NCBI GenBank assembly: GCA_937136425.1
Contig: CAKZON010000002.1
Span: 1-64,000, forward strand
Reading direction: 5' to 3'
Length of the DNA stretch: 64,000 nucleotides
From: an uncultured Crocinitomix sp.
Lineage (GTDB): Bacteria; Bacteroidota; Bacteroidia; Flavobacteriales_D; Crocinitomicaceae
Shown: in pieces, positions 25,746-33,623 of the stretch
How the letters are laid out: the number at the start of each line of letters is the position of its first letter
How positions within the stretch are numbered: position 1 is the first letter of the stretch
Notes under the pieces: generated by a model
The model's database searches: none
What the model saw: the letters and a program-made list of their open reading frames with translations, nothing else
What the model was told of the DNA's origin: nothing
Program-made: the position numbers and the translations under genes

Positions 25746-26660
25746 CTATTTAAGTCCATCCACAATTACTTGCACATTTGCTTTAATCATTCCAATATAA
25801 TTTCCTCCGTCAGAATCCGGTTCTCCTAAAGCATCTGAATATAAAGGTCCGTCAAGGCTTAATTCATAACCTTTATCCTTTGCTCCATCAACAATTGATT
25901 GCGCAGTTTTGTCTGACGTTGATGTTTCAACGAAGATTGATTTAATTTTACGATCAATTACAAAATCAACCATGTTAGAAATGTCCTTCAATCCCACTTC
26001 TGACAACGTTGAAACTCCTTGAATTCCTTTGACTTCAATTCCGTACCTGCGACCGAAATACGAAAAAGCATCATGTGACGTAATCAACACTCGAGAAGAA
26101 TCTGAAATGCTAGCTAAAGAACTTCTAATTGATTGATCCAACTCTTCAACTTGTTCTTTATATGCTTCAAAATTGTTGACAAAATAACCAGACGTATCTC
26201 CTTCAATTCTTGCCAATTCCTTTGCTACATATTCCATTCCATTCATCCAAATTTGAGTATCAAACCAGATATGCGGATCAAAAGAATCATCAAAATCTGC
26301 GGATTTTATTAACTCGGCTTTCTCAATACCATCAGAAACTTTAATAACTGGTTTTTCCAAACCATATTTTTCTAGCATATCTGCCATTTTCCCTTCCAGA
26401 TGTAGACCATTTGATATAATAACATCAGCTTCATCTAACAATTCAATATCTCCTGGCGTAGGTTTGTACAAATGCGGATCTGTTCCAGGCCCCATTAAAG
26501 TTGAAACTTCGGCGCTATCTCCAACAATATTCTCCACTACATCTTCAATTATGCCCGTTGTTGTCACAATGTTTAATGGTCCTTTACGTTCTGTTTCTTC
26601 TAGGCGGCAACTTACTGCAACAAGAAGAATTGCTGCAATTACTGTAATTTTTTTGATCAT
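25746..26660 (-). CDS. Metal ABC transporter substrate-binding lipoprotein (ZnuA/MntA/TroA type)
   Basis: 304 aa with lipobox AVSC at the end of the signal, anchored in the periplasm. It belongs to the cluster A-I metal-binding family. Candidate metal ligands are His near residue 62 in GPGTDPHLYKP, His near 130 in DDSFDPHIWFD, the Glu in SIFVETSTSD and the Asp in SLDGPLYSDALG. The long His-rich loop of many zinc-specific ZnuA proteins is absent, which favours manganese or iron but does not prove it. Its start overlaps the DtxR-family gene's stop by 4 nt. Confidence 0.92.
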   Translation of the reverse strand: MIKKITVIAAILLVAVSCRLEETERKGPLNIVTTTGIIEDVVENIVGDSAEVSTLMGPGTDPHLYKPTPGDIELLDEADVIISNGLHLEGKMADMLEKYGLEKPVIKVSDGIEKAELIKSADFDDSFDPHIWFDTQIWMNGMEYVAKELARIEGDTSGYFVNNFEAYKEQVEELDQSIRSSLASISDSSRVLITSHDAFSYFGRRYGIEVKGIQGVSTLSEVGLKDISNMVDFVIDRKIKSIFVETSTSDKTAQSIVDGAKDKGYELSLDGPLYSDALGEPDSDGGNYIGMIKANVQVIVDGLK

Positions 26661-27334
26661 AATTTTGATATAAATTTTACGCCAATATTCTCTGTTACTT
26701 TTTTTGAAAGATTAATCTCCAACAATTCTCCTACACGTACAGACATAGAGTCATCAAATGGAAATTTTTCCAATACATCCAACTCAGTTCCAAGTGTAAG
26801 TTGATGACGTTCTAAAAACTTAAGCAATGCTAATGAATCTTCATTAACTCGAACAATCTCTACACGAGAATTAGTAGCAGCATCTAAGAGTTTTATTTTT
26901 GACTTACGGTAAACTATTTTTCCATCTTTATCTGGAATTGGGTCTCCATGTGGATCAAATTTAGGATAGTTTAAAAATCGATCTAATGAGTCTATTAATT
27001 TTTCAGAATCAATATGCTCTAACTGCTCTGCCACGTCATGCACTTCTTCCCAACCAAAACTTAATTTGTTCACCAAAAATGTTTCCCACAAACGGTGCTT
27101 TCTAATAATCTGAATCGCTATTCGCTCTCCTTCTTCAGTTAAAAAACAGCCTTTATATTTAACATACTCTACCAGTTTTTTATCAGACAATTTTTGCAAC
27201 ATATCTGTAATTGAAGATGCTTTGGTATTTAACCTAGATGCTAAACCGTTAGTAGAGACTCTCTTTTCTGTTAATCCAGAAAGATGGAAGATTTCTTTTA
27301 GATAGTTTTCTTCGCTATGACTGAGTGATTTCAT
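26657..27334 (-). CDS. DtxR/MntR-family metal-dependent transcriptional regulator
   Basis: 225 aa with three domains: an N-terminal winged helix (SEENYLKEIFHLSG, STNGLASRLNTKASSITDML), a dimerisation and metal-binding domain (RKHRLWETFLVNKLSF, then EQLEH near residue 106) and a C-terminal FeoA/SH3-like domain (VRVNEDSLALLKFLERHQL to the end). The EQLEH motif has Glu where DtxR and IdeR have Cys, as in manganese-sensing MntR. It likely represses this operon through the palindrome at 30362-30383. It is embedded third in the operon, so autoregulation is expected. Confidence 0.88.
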   Translation of the reverse strand: MKSLSHSEENYLKEIFHLSGLTEKRVSTNGLASRLNTKASSITDMLQKLSDKKLVEYVKYKGCFLTEEGERIAIQIIRKHRLWETFLVNKLSFGWEEVHDVAEQLEHIDSEKLIDSLDRFLNYPKFDPHGDPIPDKDGKIVYRKSKIKLLDAATNSRVEIVRVNEDSLALLKFLERHQLTLGTELDVLEKFPFDDSMSVRVGELLEINLSKKVTENIGVKFISKL

Positions 27335-27337
27335 TTG

Positions 27338-28099
27338 TTATTTTTTTTCAAAAAGAAAACTTACACCTAACGCTTGATAGTTCATTCGATTATTGATTCC
27401 TATTCCAAATGAATAATCAAACTGAAGGTTATCATTTAATAAATAGGTAAAACCAGCATTGGCATTTGTAATAAACGTTTCAAAATTATTGTAAGTTCCA
27501 TAAGATTCGATATAAGCACCAACACTTGCAGAAACAGGAAACGCCAATCCTAGCGTATAAGTTAAACTCTGATTATCTTCTCCGAAAAAATCATATCCTA
27601 TATTATACCCTAAACAAACTCCGTTAGAAAAGTTATTAGACACCAAAATCTTATTAATTAAACCATAAGGTGTATTTACTTGACTTCCGGTAGGTACTAC
27701 AACATGAGACATTAAAGCTATCTGTGGGCGCCAAGTTTCACCACCTGTAATTTTCCATTTAAAACCTGCTTGCAAATCATCAATTTGCCATCTTCCATCT
27801 TCGTCATCAAAAAATGATTCAGACTTATTAAAACGCAAGGTATTAGCCACTCTTAATTCTAGTTTATTCGCTATTGGAATACGAAATAACGAAGTTGGTA
27901 ATACAAATGATCGGTGATTTAATCCGCTCACAACCTGAGGTGTTAATTCAACTCCCATTCCCGTCTCAATCTGAAACGCACCTAGAGGAACAACCTCAGA
28001 AGAAACACCTTGTGTTGGTCGATCAGTTACAATTGATTGGCTTATTCCTACAGAAGAAACCAACATTAAAACAAACGAATTAATTACTTTTTTCATCAT
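27338..28099 (-). CDS. Putative outer-membrane protein (Phenol_MetA_deg-like transporter family)
   Basis: 253 aa with a signal peptide ending near SSVGIS. It starts SIVTDRPTQGVSSEVVPLG, followed by repeated amphipathic beta strands (FQIETGMGVELTP, LEVRVANTLRF-like strands, FDYSFGIGINNRM) typical of small outer-membrane barrels annotated as transporter. It lies 2-3 nt from its neighbours on each side, between the TonB receptor and the regulator, so it belongs to the metal operon. Its exact role is not known. Confidence 0.72.
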   Translation of the reverse strand: MMKKVINSFVLMLVSSVGISQSIVTDRPTQGVSSEVVPLGAFQIETGMGVELTPQVVSGLNHRSFVLPTSLFRIPIANKLELRVANTLRFNKSESFFDDEDGRWQIDDLQAGFKWKITGGETWRPQIALMSHVVVPTGSQVNTPYGLINKILVSNNFSNGVCLGYNIGYDFFGEDNQSLTYTLGLAFPVSASVGAYIESYGTYNNFETFITNANAGFTYLLNDNLQFDYSFGIGINNRMNYQALGVSFLFEKK

Positions 28100-28101
28100 C
28101 C

Positions 28102-30321
28102 TTAATTACTTTTTCTATTTATACCAAACCTCAATCCTAAATAGAACCTTCTTACTTGCAGTGGTCCATAGGCATATGAAGTATCAAAACTATCTCCAAA
28201 TGGATTTTGTGGATCAATTAATGGAGATTCTTGCGTATAGTTAAACAAATTTTTAACACCAACAAAACACTCAAATAGATTTTGTTTGAAAGACTTTGTT
28301 ATTTGAACATTTTGCAATGTAAACCAATTAGAATAATCAGCCTTACCAAATTCTTCACCAAATGCTGGTAATCGTTGGCGTCCCATAACTTTTCCGGTAT
28401 AATTTAATTTTAGCCCCATTTTCTTTAAGTCATAAGACACTGCAAAAACTCCTGAAAATTTTGGAGCAAAGACTTGTTGCTCTCTTTCGACCTCTCCAGT
28501 TACACTATTCTCCGTTTGTTCAAAAACATCCATAAATGTTGTTCCTAATTTAATTCTTAACGGGATACTAAATTTATGATTTACAGCAAAGGAAACCCCT
28601 CTTGTAATTCCAAAACCTGATAGGTTTTCATATATAATTAAGTTAGGGTCTGTATCAAAATCGGGAACAATTTTATTGGAAAAATAAGTGTAAAACAAAT
28701 CCAAATCTAAGTTTCCATAACCTCCAAAAGTATAGGTGTGATTTAAATTTAAAGTAACGTTATGTGAGCGCTCAGGATTGAGTTCGCCATTAATTACAAC
28801 ATCTCTTGCACCAGATACAAACGCATGATCTTCAGTAAATAAATAAACTTGTCTGAAGCCCGTTCCATAATTAAATCTGATATTTGTGTAATCTTTAATC
28901 GTTTGTTTTAGACTTACACGAGGCGAAAATATAAGACCGTGACGTTGGTGATAATCTAATCGAGTACCTATTAGCAACACTCTGTTTTCCGTCCAATTGA
29001 ATTCATTTTGAGCGAATATTCCAGGGACATAAGTTGCTTCATTCGTATTGGACGGTGTATTATCTTCATAAACCTGATATTTATTAGACACCCCAGACAC
29101 TAAATAGTTTCTCGGCGTTAATTTTTTTTCATAAATCAAATTGGCAAATAAAACATCTTGCAAGGCGGTGTAACTTACATCTCCATAATAAGAATCCTGA
29201 AAATGTCGATTAGCTGAAAAATCAAGCTTCAAATTTCTATTCTTTACTGGAAAAATATAAGAACCTATTAATTCAAACCTTTCAGTAAGAATGCTCTCTC
29301 CATAAACAACGTCACTCCCTCGATCAGAAGGTTGCCAATCTAACTGCCCCCCAAAACGATCTTCATTTAAATAACGGATTCCTAAACTAAAACTCTTGCG
29401 ACCTTCCTTATTGTTTATTTGCCATTTGTTAAAGACAGACAATCGCTGATTTAACGGAATATCTGTAAAGCCATCATCATTAAAATCCATTCGATATTGA
29501 TTATAATAGAAGTCACCGCTCAAACTCATAAAAACGCGTTTTCCTAATTTGGGCGATATCGATAATTCCGTTTTCAACTCATTATGAGAGCTATAACGCG
29601 TCTCAACATTTAGTAATTCACTTTTTTGAGGCGTTTTAGTGATTATATTTACAACTCCGCCAACTGCTTCTGTTCCATATAATGTTGAAGATGGTCCTTT
29701 TACAATTTCAACTCGATCAATCAATGAAGTTGGGATACCGTTAAATCCATAAACTGAAGAAAGCCCACTAACAATTGGCATACCGTCAATCAAAACTAAC
29801 GTATAAGGACCTTCCATCCCATTAATATGAATATCATTTGTTCCACAAACTCCACAATTAACTTGTTCTTGCACTCCGTTTACGGTTTCCAAGGCCTCAA
29901 TAACACTATTAACAGGGTTACTTTTAAAAAAGCTTTTATTTAACACTTCTATTTTTACTGGTGAGTTAGAAATCATTGTCTCACGCATTGTACCTGTTAC
30001 AACCACTGTATTCAGCTCCAAATCATTGTCGCTTAGGTCTAAGTTTACTGTTATTGTATCTCCAGCAATTACATTAATGGATAGCGAATAAGGCTCAAAT
30101 CCAACAACCTCTGTAGAAAGTTGATAATGTCCTACCGGAATTTGATCGAAAGAAAATCTCCCATCTGCATCAGTTACAGTACCTTTAGACAATTCTTTCA
30201 GATATACTTTAACAAATGGTAGCGGTCCATCTTTTGAAAAAACTTGACCTTCTACCCCTCCGTTTTGTGCAAAAGAAAAAATGGAGAAAGTACTAATAAT
30301 CAATATAATTAAGTGACGCAT
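28102..30321 (-). CDS. TonB-dependent outer-membrane receptor of the metal operon
   Basis: 739 aa. The order is signal peptide (ends FSIFSFAQ), carboxypeptidase-regulatory-like domain (~20-105), plug domain (~115-230) and 22-strand barrel. The plug has the receptor signatures LVLIDGMPIVSG and RVEIVKGPSSTLYGTEAVGG, plus a CGVCG motif near residue 156 just before TNDIHINGMEGP. The C-terminus ends in an aromatic-rich strand (RRFYLGLRFGI). It imports a metal or metal complex using TonB energy. It is the first gene of the operon, with a promoter and operator immediately upstream. Confidence 0.92.
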   Translation of the reverse strand: MRHLIILIISTFSIFSFAQNGGVEGQVFSKDGPLPFVKVYLKELSKGTVTDADGRFSFDQIPVGHYQLSTEVVGFEPYSLSINVIAGDTITVNLDLSDNDLELNTVVVTGTMRETMISNSPVKIEVLNKSFFKSNPVNSVIEALETVNGVQEQVNCGVCGTNDIHINGMEGPYTLVLIDGMPIVSGLSSVYGFNGIPTSLIDRVEIVKGPSSTLYGTEAVGGVVNIITKTPQKSELLNVETRYSSHNELKTELSISPKLGKRVFMSLSGDFYYNQYRMDFNDDGFTDIPLNQRLSVFNKWQINNKEGRKSFSLGIRYLNEDRFGGQLDWQPSDRGSDVVYGESILTERFELIGSYIFPVKNRNLKLDFSANRHFQDSYYGDVSYTALQDVLFANLIYEKKLTPRNYLVSGVSNKYQVYEDNTPSNTNEATYVPGIFAQNEFNWTENRVLLIGTRLDYHQRHGLIFSPRVSLKQTIKDYTNIRFNYGTGFRQVYLFTEDHAFVSGARDVVINGELNPERSHNVTLNLNHTYTFGGYGNLDLDLFYTYFSNKIVPDFDTDPNLIIYENLSGFGITRGVSFAVNHKFSIPLRIKLGTTFMDVFEQTENSVTGEVEREQQVFAPKFSGVFAVSYDLKKMGLKLNYTGKVMGRQRLPAFGEEFGKADYSNWFTLQNVQITKSFKQNLFECFVGVKNLFNYTQESPLIDPQNPFGDSFDTSYAYGPLQVRRFYLGLRFGINRKSN

Positions 30322-30348
30322 TTTTATCTATAAAAACATTTTGTTATG

Positions 30349-30356
30349 CAAATATA
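30349..30356 (-). promoter_or_regulatory. TATATTTG promoter box of the metal operon
   Basis: A perfect TAnnTTTG match on the minus strand, 27 nt before the TonB receptor ATG at 30321. The palindromic operator lies directly upstream, over the -33 region. Confidence 0.5.
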
Positions 30357-30361
30357 AAAAT

Positions 30362-30383
30362 ATTTTTAGACTTGCCTAAAAAT
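30362..30383. promoter_or_regulatory. DtxR/MntR-type operator palindrome
   Basis: ATTTTTAGACTTGCCTAAAAAT is best described as two 11-nt halves, ATTTTTAGACT and TGCCTAAAAAT, with 9 of 11 positions symmetric. It resembles DtxR-family sites (TTAGG...CCTAA pattern). It covers the -33 region of the metal operon and lies outside the divergent ndk promoter elements. Confidence 0.6.
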
Positions 30384-30397
30384 TTATTTTTAGCAGT

Positions 30398-30430
30398 TTT
30401 GTTTTTCTTTAAAAAAGTGGTGTATCTTTG
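30398..30430 (+). promoter_or_regulatory. Promoter of ndk
   Basis: TTTG at 30398-30401 and TATCTTTG at 30423-30430, with a 21-nt spacer, match the Bacteroidota -33/-7 consensus. The leader would be about 20 nt. Confidence 0.6.
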
Positions 30431-30453
30431 CCCAAAATTTTAAAACGATTGCA

Positions 30454-30876
30454 ATGGCAACAAACAGAACATTTACAATGATAAAACCTGAGGCAGTAGC
30501 TAAAGGATATACTGGGAAAATCACTGATATGATTATTGAAGCTGGTTTCACTATTAAAGCAATGAAATTGAAACAATTGTCTAAAGAGGCAGCTGGAGAA
30601 TTTTATGCAGTACACAGTGAGCGTCCATTTTATGGTGAATTAGTTGATTACATGTCTGGTGGACCAATTGTTGCTATGATTTTAGAAAAAGATAACGCAG
30701 TTGCTGATTTCCGTGCTTTAATTGGTGCTACTGATCCTGCTGAAGCAGCTGAAGGAACAATCAGAAAAGCATATGCTACTTCTAAAGGAGAAAATGCAGT
30801 TCATGGTTCTGATTCAGACGAAAATGCTGAAATCGAATCTAACTTCCATTTTTCTGCTGAAGAAATCGTTGGATAA
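30454..30876 (+). CDS. ndk: Nucleoside diphosphate kinase
   Basis: 140 aa, standard length. It transfers the gamma phosphate from ATP to nucleoside diphosphates. The N-terminal [11 protein letters not shown], the Kpn-loop region, [15 protein letters not shown] and the active-site histidine in ENAVHGSDS near residue 115 are all present. It is a single gene with its own promoter and a strong terminator, divergent from the metal operon. Confidence 0.97.
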   Translation: MATNRTFTMIKPEAVAKGYTGKITDMIIEAGFTIKAMKLKQLSKEAAGEFYAVHSERPFYGELVDYMSGGPIVAMILEKDNAVADFRALIGATDPAEAAEGTIRKAYATSKGENAVHGSDSDENAEIESNFHFSAEEIVG

Positions 30877-30900
30877 ACTATTCCAAACCATTATAAAATT

Positions 30901-30938
30901 AAAAGCCCCAGACATTTATTTGTCTGGGGCTTTTTTTT
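30901..30938 (+). terminator. Terminator of ndk
   Basis: AAAAGCCCCAGACA pairs with TGTCTGGGGCTTTT over a 5-6-nt loop and is followed by a T run. It is one of the strongest hairpins in the window. Confidence 0.93.
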
Positions 30939-31087
30939 GCATTCAAATGAATTGATTTGATTGATTCAAGTTACAATACTCAGCAACCGAATTATCTTTT
31001 ACATGACCGATCAACTTGTTACCAATAACTAATTCGGAATACTAATACCATTAATAATTCTTCAACTAAGATACCTATCGATAACTT

Positions 31088-31162
31088 GAGACAAGACTAA
31101 AATGAAATTCATCAAAAATCTCCATCCTTGTTGGATTGTATTTTTAATAAATGTCTTGTCTC
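31088..31162 (+). ncRNA. Structured leader hairpin, copy 2 of 2 (upstream of small ORF)
   Basis: The outer stem is a perfect 10-bp pair, GAGACAAGAC (31088-31097) with GTCTTGTCTC (31153-31162). It has the same 9-nt 5' bulge as copy 1, a 13-position middle stem (31107-31119 with 31140-31152, 11 pairs), the same CTCC/TGT internal loop and an ATCC-GGAT terminal stem with loop TTGTT. All segment lengths equal those of copy 1 at 937-1011, while the loop sequences differ. Homology upstream extends to about 31061 (CAACTAA..TACCT). Confidence 0.6.
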
Positions 31163-31210
31163 CGCGCGCTCTCACGGTACGATTGTTTCAAAATTAAAAA
31201 TGGTATTATT

Positions 31211-31444
31211 ATGACAGAAAAACAGGAACAAACCGAACTAGGAGAAATCATCAAAACTTCAGACATCAATTTGTCAATTGAACAACTGAAGAAACTACTT
31301 TATTCTTATCAACACAGTAAATTGGTTATTGGAAACAAATACACTATTCAACTTGAATTTATAGAAGTACTGAAAATATTGAATAATTTAGAAAACCAAT
31401 TAGAAGAAATAATTCATTTATCAGAAATCTGGGAATTAAAATAA
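31211..31444 (+). CDS. Small orphan protein, paralogue of the 1057-1290 product
   Basis: 77 aa from the ATG at 31211, the start shared with its paralogue. The frame is also open from an ATG at 31151 inside the hairpin arm. It is helical, charged and has no signal. Conserved positions with the copy at 1057 include MTxxQEQT, INxxIExLKxLLYxYQ and the ending SExWE. I do not recognise the family. It lies alone behind the ndk terminator, as the other copy lies behind a tRNA terminator, so both sit as insertions between transcription units. Confidence 0.6.
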   Translation: MTEKQEQTELGEIIKTSDINLSIEQLKKLLYSYQHSKLVIGNKYTIQLEFIEVLKILNNLENQLEEIIHLSEIWELK

Positions 31445-31481
31445 AACATGCTCACGTTTCTAATATTGAAAATTCATTAAC

Positions 31482-31520
31482 AAAAAAAGCCGAGATGGCC
31501 CTACTCTTCCATCTCGGCTT
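31482..31520 (-). terminator. Terminator of the candidate small RNA
   Basis: AAGCCGAGATGG and CCATCTCGGCTT form a perfect 12-bp stem. The run of T is on the minus-strand side (A run at 31482-31488), so it terminates leftward transcription. Confidence 0.85.
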
Positions 31521-31612
31521 ATCGTTAACCGATTTCTGTTTTAAAGAAATAAAACAAATCGTGTGCTTACTCTATTTGGGATTTTCAGCTAGCTCCCTGC
31601 GTTAAATCTAAT
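31482..31612 (-). ncRNA. Candidate small RNA of about 130 nt (possibly a 6S-Flavo or Flavo-1-type RNA)
   Basis: On the minus strand a promoter (TTTG at 31642-31645, 17-nt spacer, CATATTTG at 31617-31624) is followed by non-coding sequence ending in a strong terminator. The RNA can fold into a closing UUAAC/GUUAA stem, a GGGA/UCCC hairpin, a CGAUUU/AAAUCG hairpin continued by GUUUUA/UAAAAC, and the terminator stem. No ORF of note is present. Known flavobacterial RNA classes such as 6S-Flavo come to mind but I cannot confirm a match. Confidence 0.55.
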
Positions 31613-31616
31613 AGTA

Positions 31617-31645
31617 CAAATATGAGGGTAAAAAAAACTTTCAAA
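31617..31645 (-). promoter_or_regulatory. Promoter of the candidate small RNA
   Basis: On the minus strand TTTG (31642-31645) and CATATTTG (31617-31624, one mismatch to TAnnTTTG) are separated by 17 nt. Confidence 0.45.
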
Positions 31646-31743
31646 AACAGTTAAAAGGCTGAATTTTCAAAAAAATATGACCGTATTAAAACCGACTTTT
31701 ATCCATTATTCGAGAAAATGTTGAAAAATGATGATCAAAATGG

Positions 31744-32307
31744 TTACTCCATGCGATCTAATTCTCGAGCTCTTTTCATAGCATAAAATGAAAATCTATA
31801 TCCAATTTTTAGAGAAACCCATGCATAATTGATTTTATTACCGATACCATATGCAATTTCGGATTGGTTAAATTGACGTTTTAAAAGAGGACCTGCATCT
31901 AATTCAAGATTAATTCGGCCCAAAGTAAAATAAGAGAGGCCTATTGGCGCCGAGTAAAACATATAATTAGTGCCATCAAATGGTAGCACGGCGTTAGCCC
32001 TAAGCCCAACATTCATAACAAGTTTATCTCGCTTAACTCCCCAAGGATAAAATTTAACATCTGCTCCAGCCCCAGAATATCCGCCACCAATGCCCACTCG
32101 CCATTTTCTAGATAACAATAAGTCATAGGAAATTCCTGCAAAACCAGATTTACCTCCTCCTTCTAAACTTATTGAACTTTTAAAAACACCAGCAAACTCC
32201 ATTTTCTTTTGCTCCTCCTTGCTCATATCAACAACATGAACCAACACAGAGTCTTGTGCATAAGAAATGCTGGAAATTAGGAATGTTATTACAACTAATA
32301 ATTTCAT
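31744..32307 (-). CDS. Secreted, probably outer-membrane beta-barrel protein
   Basis: 187 aa with a signal peptide ending SISYAQ. The rest has repeating amphipathic strands (WRVGIGGGYSGAGADVKFYP, LVMNVGLRANAVLP, WVSLKIGYRFSFYAM) as in small porin-like barrels. No specific family is recognised. It overlaps the ABM-domain gene upstream by 4 nt, so the two are coupled, although one is exported and the other cytoplasmic. Confidence 0.62.
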   Translation of the reverse strand: MKLLVVITFLISSISYAQDSVLVHVVDMSKEEQKKMEFAGVFKSSISLEGGGKSGFAGISYDLLLSRKWRVGIGGGYSGAGADVKFYPWGVKRDKLVMNVGLRANAVLPFDGTNYMFYSAPIGLSYFTLGRINLELDAGPLLKRQFNQSEIAYGIGNKINYAWVSLKIGYRFSFYAMKRARELDRME

Positions 32308-32624
32308 TTATTTTGAATCGATTCAAGTTTAATTTCAGTACTCCATGCTTCTGGTTTTGCAGCGAACCAAGCTTTAACCTTTGGCCAAACCTCACCAAAT
32401 AATGGAGTGTAACGATAAGCATTTAAAGATTCTTCGTTATCCCAAACGCTATAAGTGAAAAATACACCAGAATCTGTAATATCCTTTAATAGTTTAACGC
32501 CATAACACCCTGGTTGATTGCCCACTTGATTCTTTATTTCGTTAAAATAGTCTTCAAAATCAGCGCAGCGCTCTGCTTTAAACGTCATTTTTACAATTCG
32601 TTGTATCGCCATATTGTTCTCCAT
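32304..32624 (-). CDS. Antibiotic biosynthesis monooxygenase (ABM)-domain protein
   Basis: 106 aa, cytoplasmic. It is a dimeric ferredoxin-like alpha/beta fold of the ABM superfamily: KMTFKAERCADFEDYFNEI, PGCYGVKLLKD, FFTYSVWDNEESLNAYR and FGEVWPKVKAWFAAKPEAW. Members include small heme- or quinone-related oxygenases, but many have no known substrate. It is the middle gene of a three-gene leftward unit (SAM hydrolase, ABM, barrel protein) with gaps of 3 nt or less. Confidence 0.8.
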   Translation of the reverse strand: MENNMAIQRIVKMTFKAERCADFEDYFNEIKNQVGNQPGCYGVKLLKDITDSGVFFTYSVWDNEESLNAYRYTPLFGEVWPKVKAWFAAKPEAWSTEIKLESIQNK

Positions 32625-32627
32625 TTA

Positions 32628-33494
32628 TTATTCTGTTGGAAATAATGAATCTATATTGTCTTTTGAGCCTTTAGGATGGAATTCCATTCGAATTGTATCT
32701 CCAACATTTAAGCCTAGTAAAGATCCTGCTCCACCTCCATTACCACTTACTCCTTTATTAATGGCAATTTCTAAAAAACCTGCCTCATTAAATAACGCTA
32801 ATTTTTCGGCCGTTGGAACTTCGTAATAGTTTTTAGAAATGTTTTCAATAAAATATTGAGAGTTTTTGAAATAAATTGTAAAAGGATTTCCTACTCCGAT
32901 TTCATTAAACAACTTCTCAGTTATGTTAACAATTACATTTCCATATTTATCAACATGGATAACTGAACCTTTGATTAGATTTTGTTCTAAAATTGGCTGA
33001 GTTGTAAAGACCTTTTTGACGTGATCTATTGGTTCTCCAAATTCTGACAACTGTTCTCCTTGAATTAATTTCAATATTGTTGGAATATAAATGTATCGAG
33101 TTGGAAAACGCAATGCAAACTTTGAACTAAAATCATCAATACGTACAATTTCCTCCGCCTTTCTATAACCATTCAACAAAGAAAAGATTCCATTATCACA
33201 TCCGACAAAATAATGTCCATCCAATTTCATTACAATTGGATATAAATTCGACTCTGGATTACCAATACTTATTTGCGGTAAAGCGTCCACCCCTAAAAAG
33301 TGAATTGTACCCTTAGGAAAATCGCGAATAATATTATTTACGAAATAAGCCGCTTGTGCAATATTAAATGGTTGAATATTATGTGATACATCAACAATAT
33401 TAATTTCTGTTGAAGCACCATACAATTGTCCTTTCAACGAAGCTACATAATGGTCCGTTAAACCTAAATCAGTTGTTAATGTAATTATTTGCAT
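32628..33494 (-). CDS. SAM hydroxide adenosyltransferase (DUF62 family)
   Basis: 288 aa. It belongs to the chlorinase/fluorinase-like DUF62 family, which in most bacteria hydrolyses S-adenosylmethionine to adenosine and methionine. The N-terminal TLTTDLGLTDHYVASLKGQL contains the conserved Asp for ribose binding, NIVDVSHNIQPFNIAQAAY the Asp/His pair, and the C-terminal domain has VHVDKYGNVIVNIT. The physiological role of such enzymes is not well defined. It is the first gene of the unit including the ABM protein. Confidence 0.87.
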   Translation of the reverse strand: MQIITLTTDLGLTDHYVASLKGQLYGASTEINIVDVSHNIQPFNIAQAAYFVNNIIRDFPKGTIHFLGVDALPQISIGNPESNLYPIVMKLDGHYFVGCDNGIFSLLNGYRKAEEIVRIDDFSSKFALRFPTRYIYIPTILKLIQGEQLSEFGEPIDHVKKVFTTQPILEQNLIKGSVIHVDKYGNVIVNITEKLFNEIGVGNPFTIYFKNSQYFIENISKNYYEVPTAEKLALFNEAGFLEIAINKGVSGNGGGAGSLLGLNVGDTIRMEFHPKGSKDNIDSLFPTE

Positions 33495-33623
33495 GCTAAT
33501 GCGTTCTTTATATACACGAAATTGCTATTCAAGGCTGTTGTGTACACAGAAATTTTTAATTTTACCCAAAATTAATTTTAATTTTAAGTAAAAACGTTTA
33601 ATACACTATAATTAATTAACATT

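Noticed and set aside
31487-31520. Plus-strand terminator for the small ORF at 31211
   Set aside because: The stem is perfect but the T run is only on the minus strand; it fits the minus-strand RNA better.
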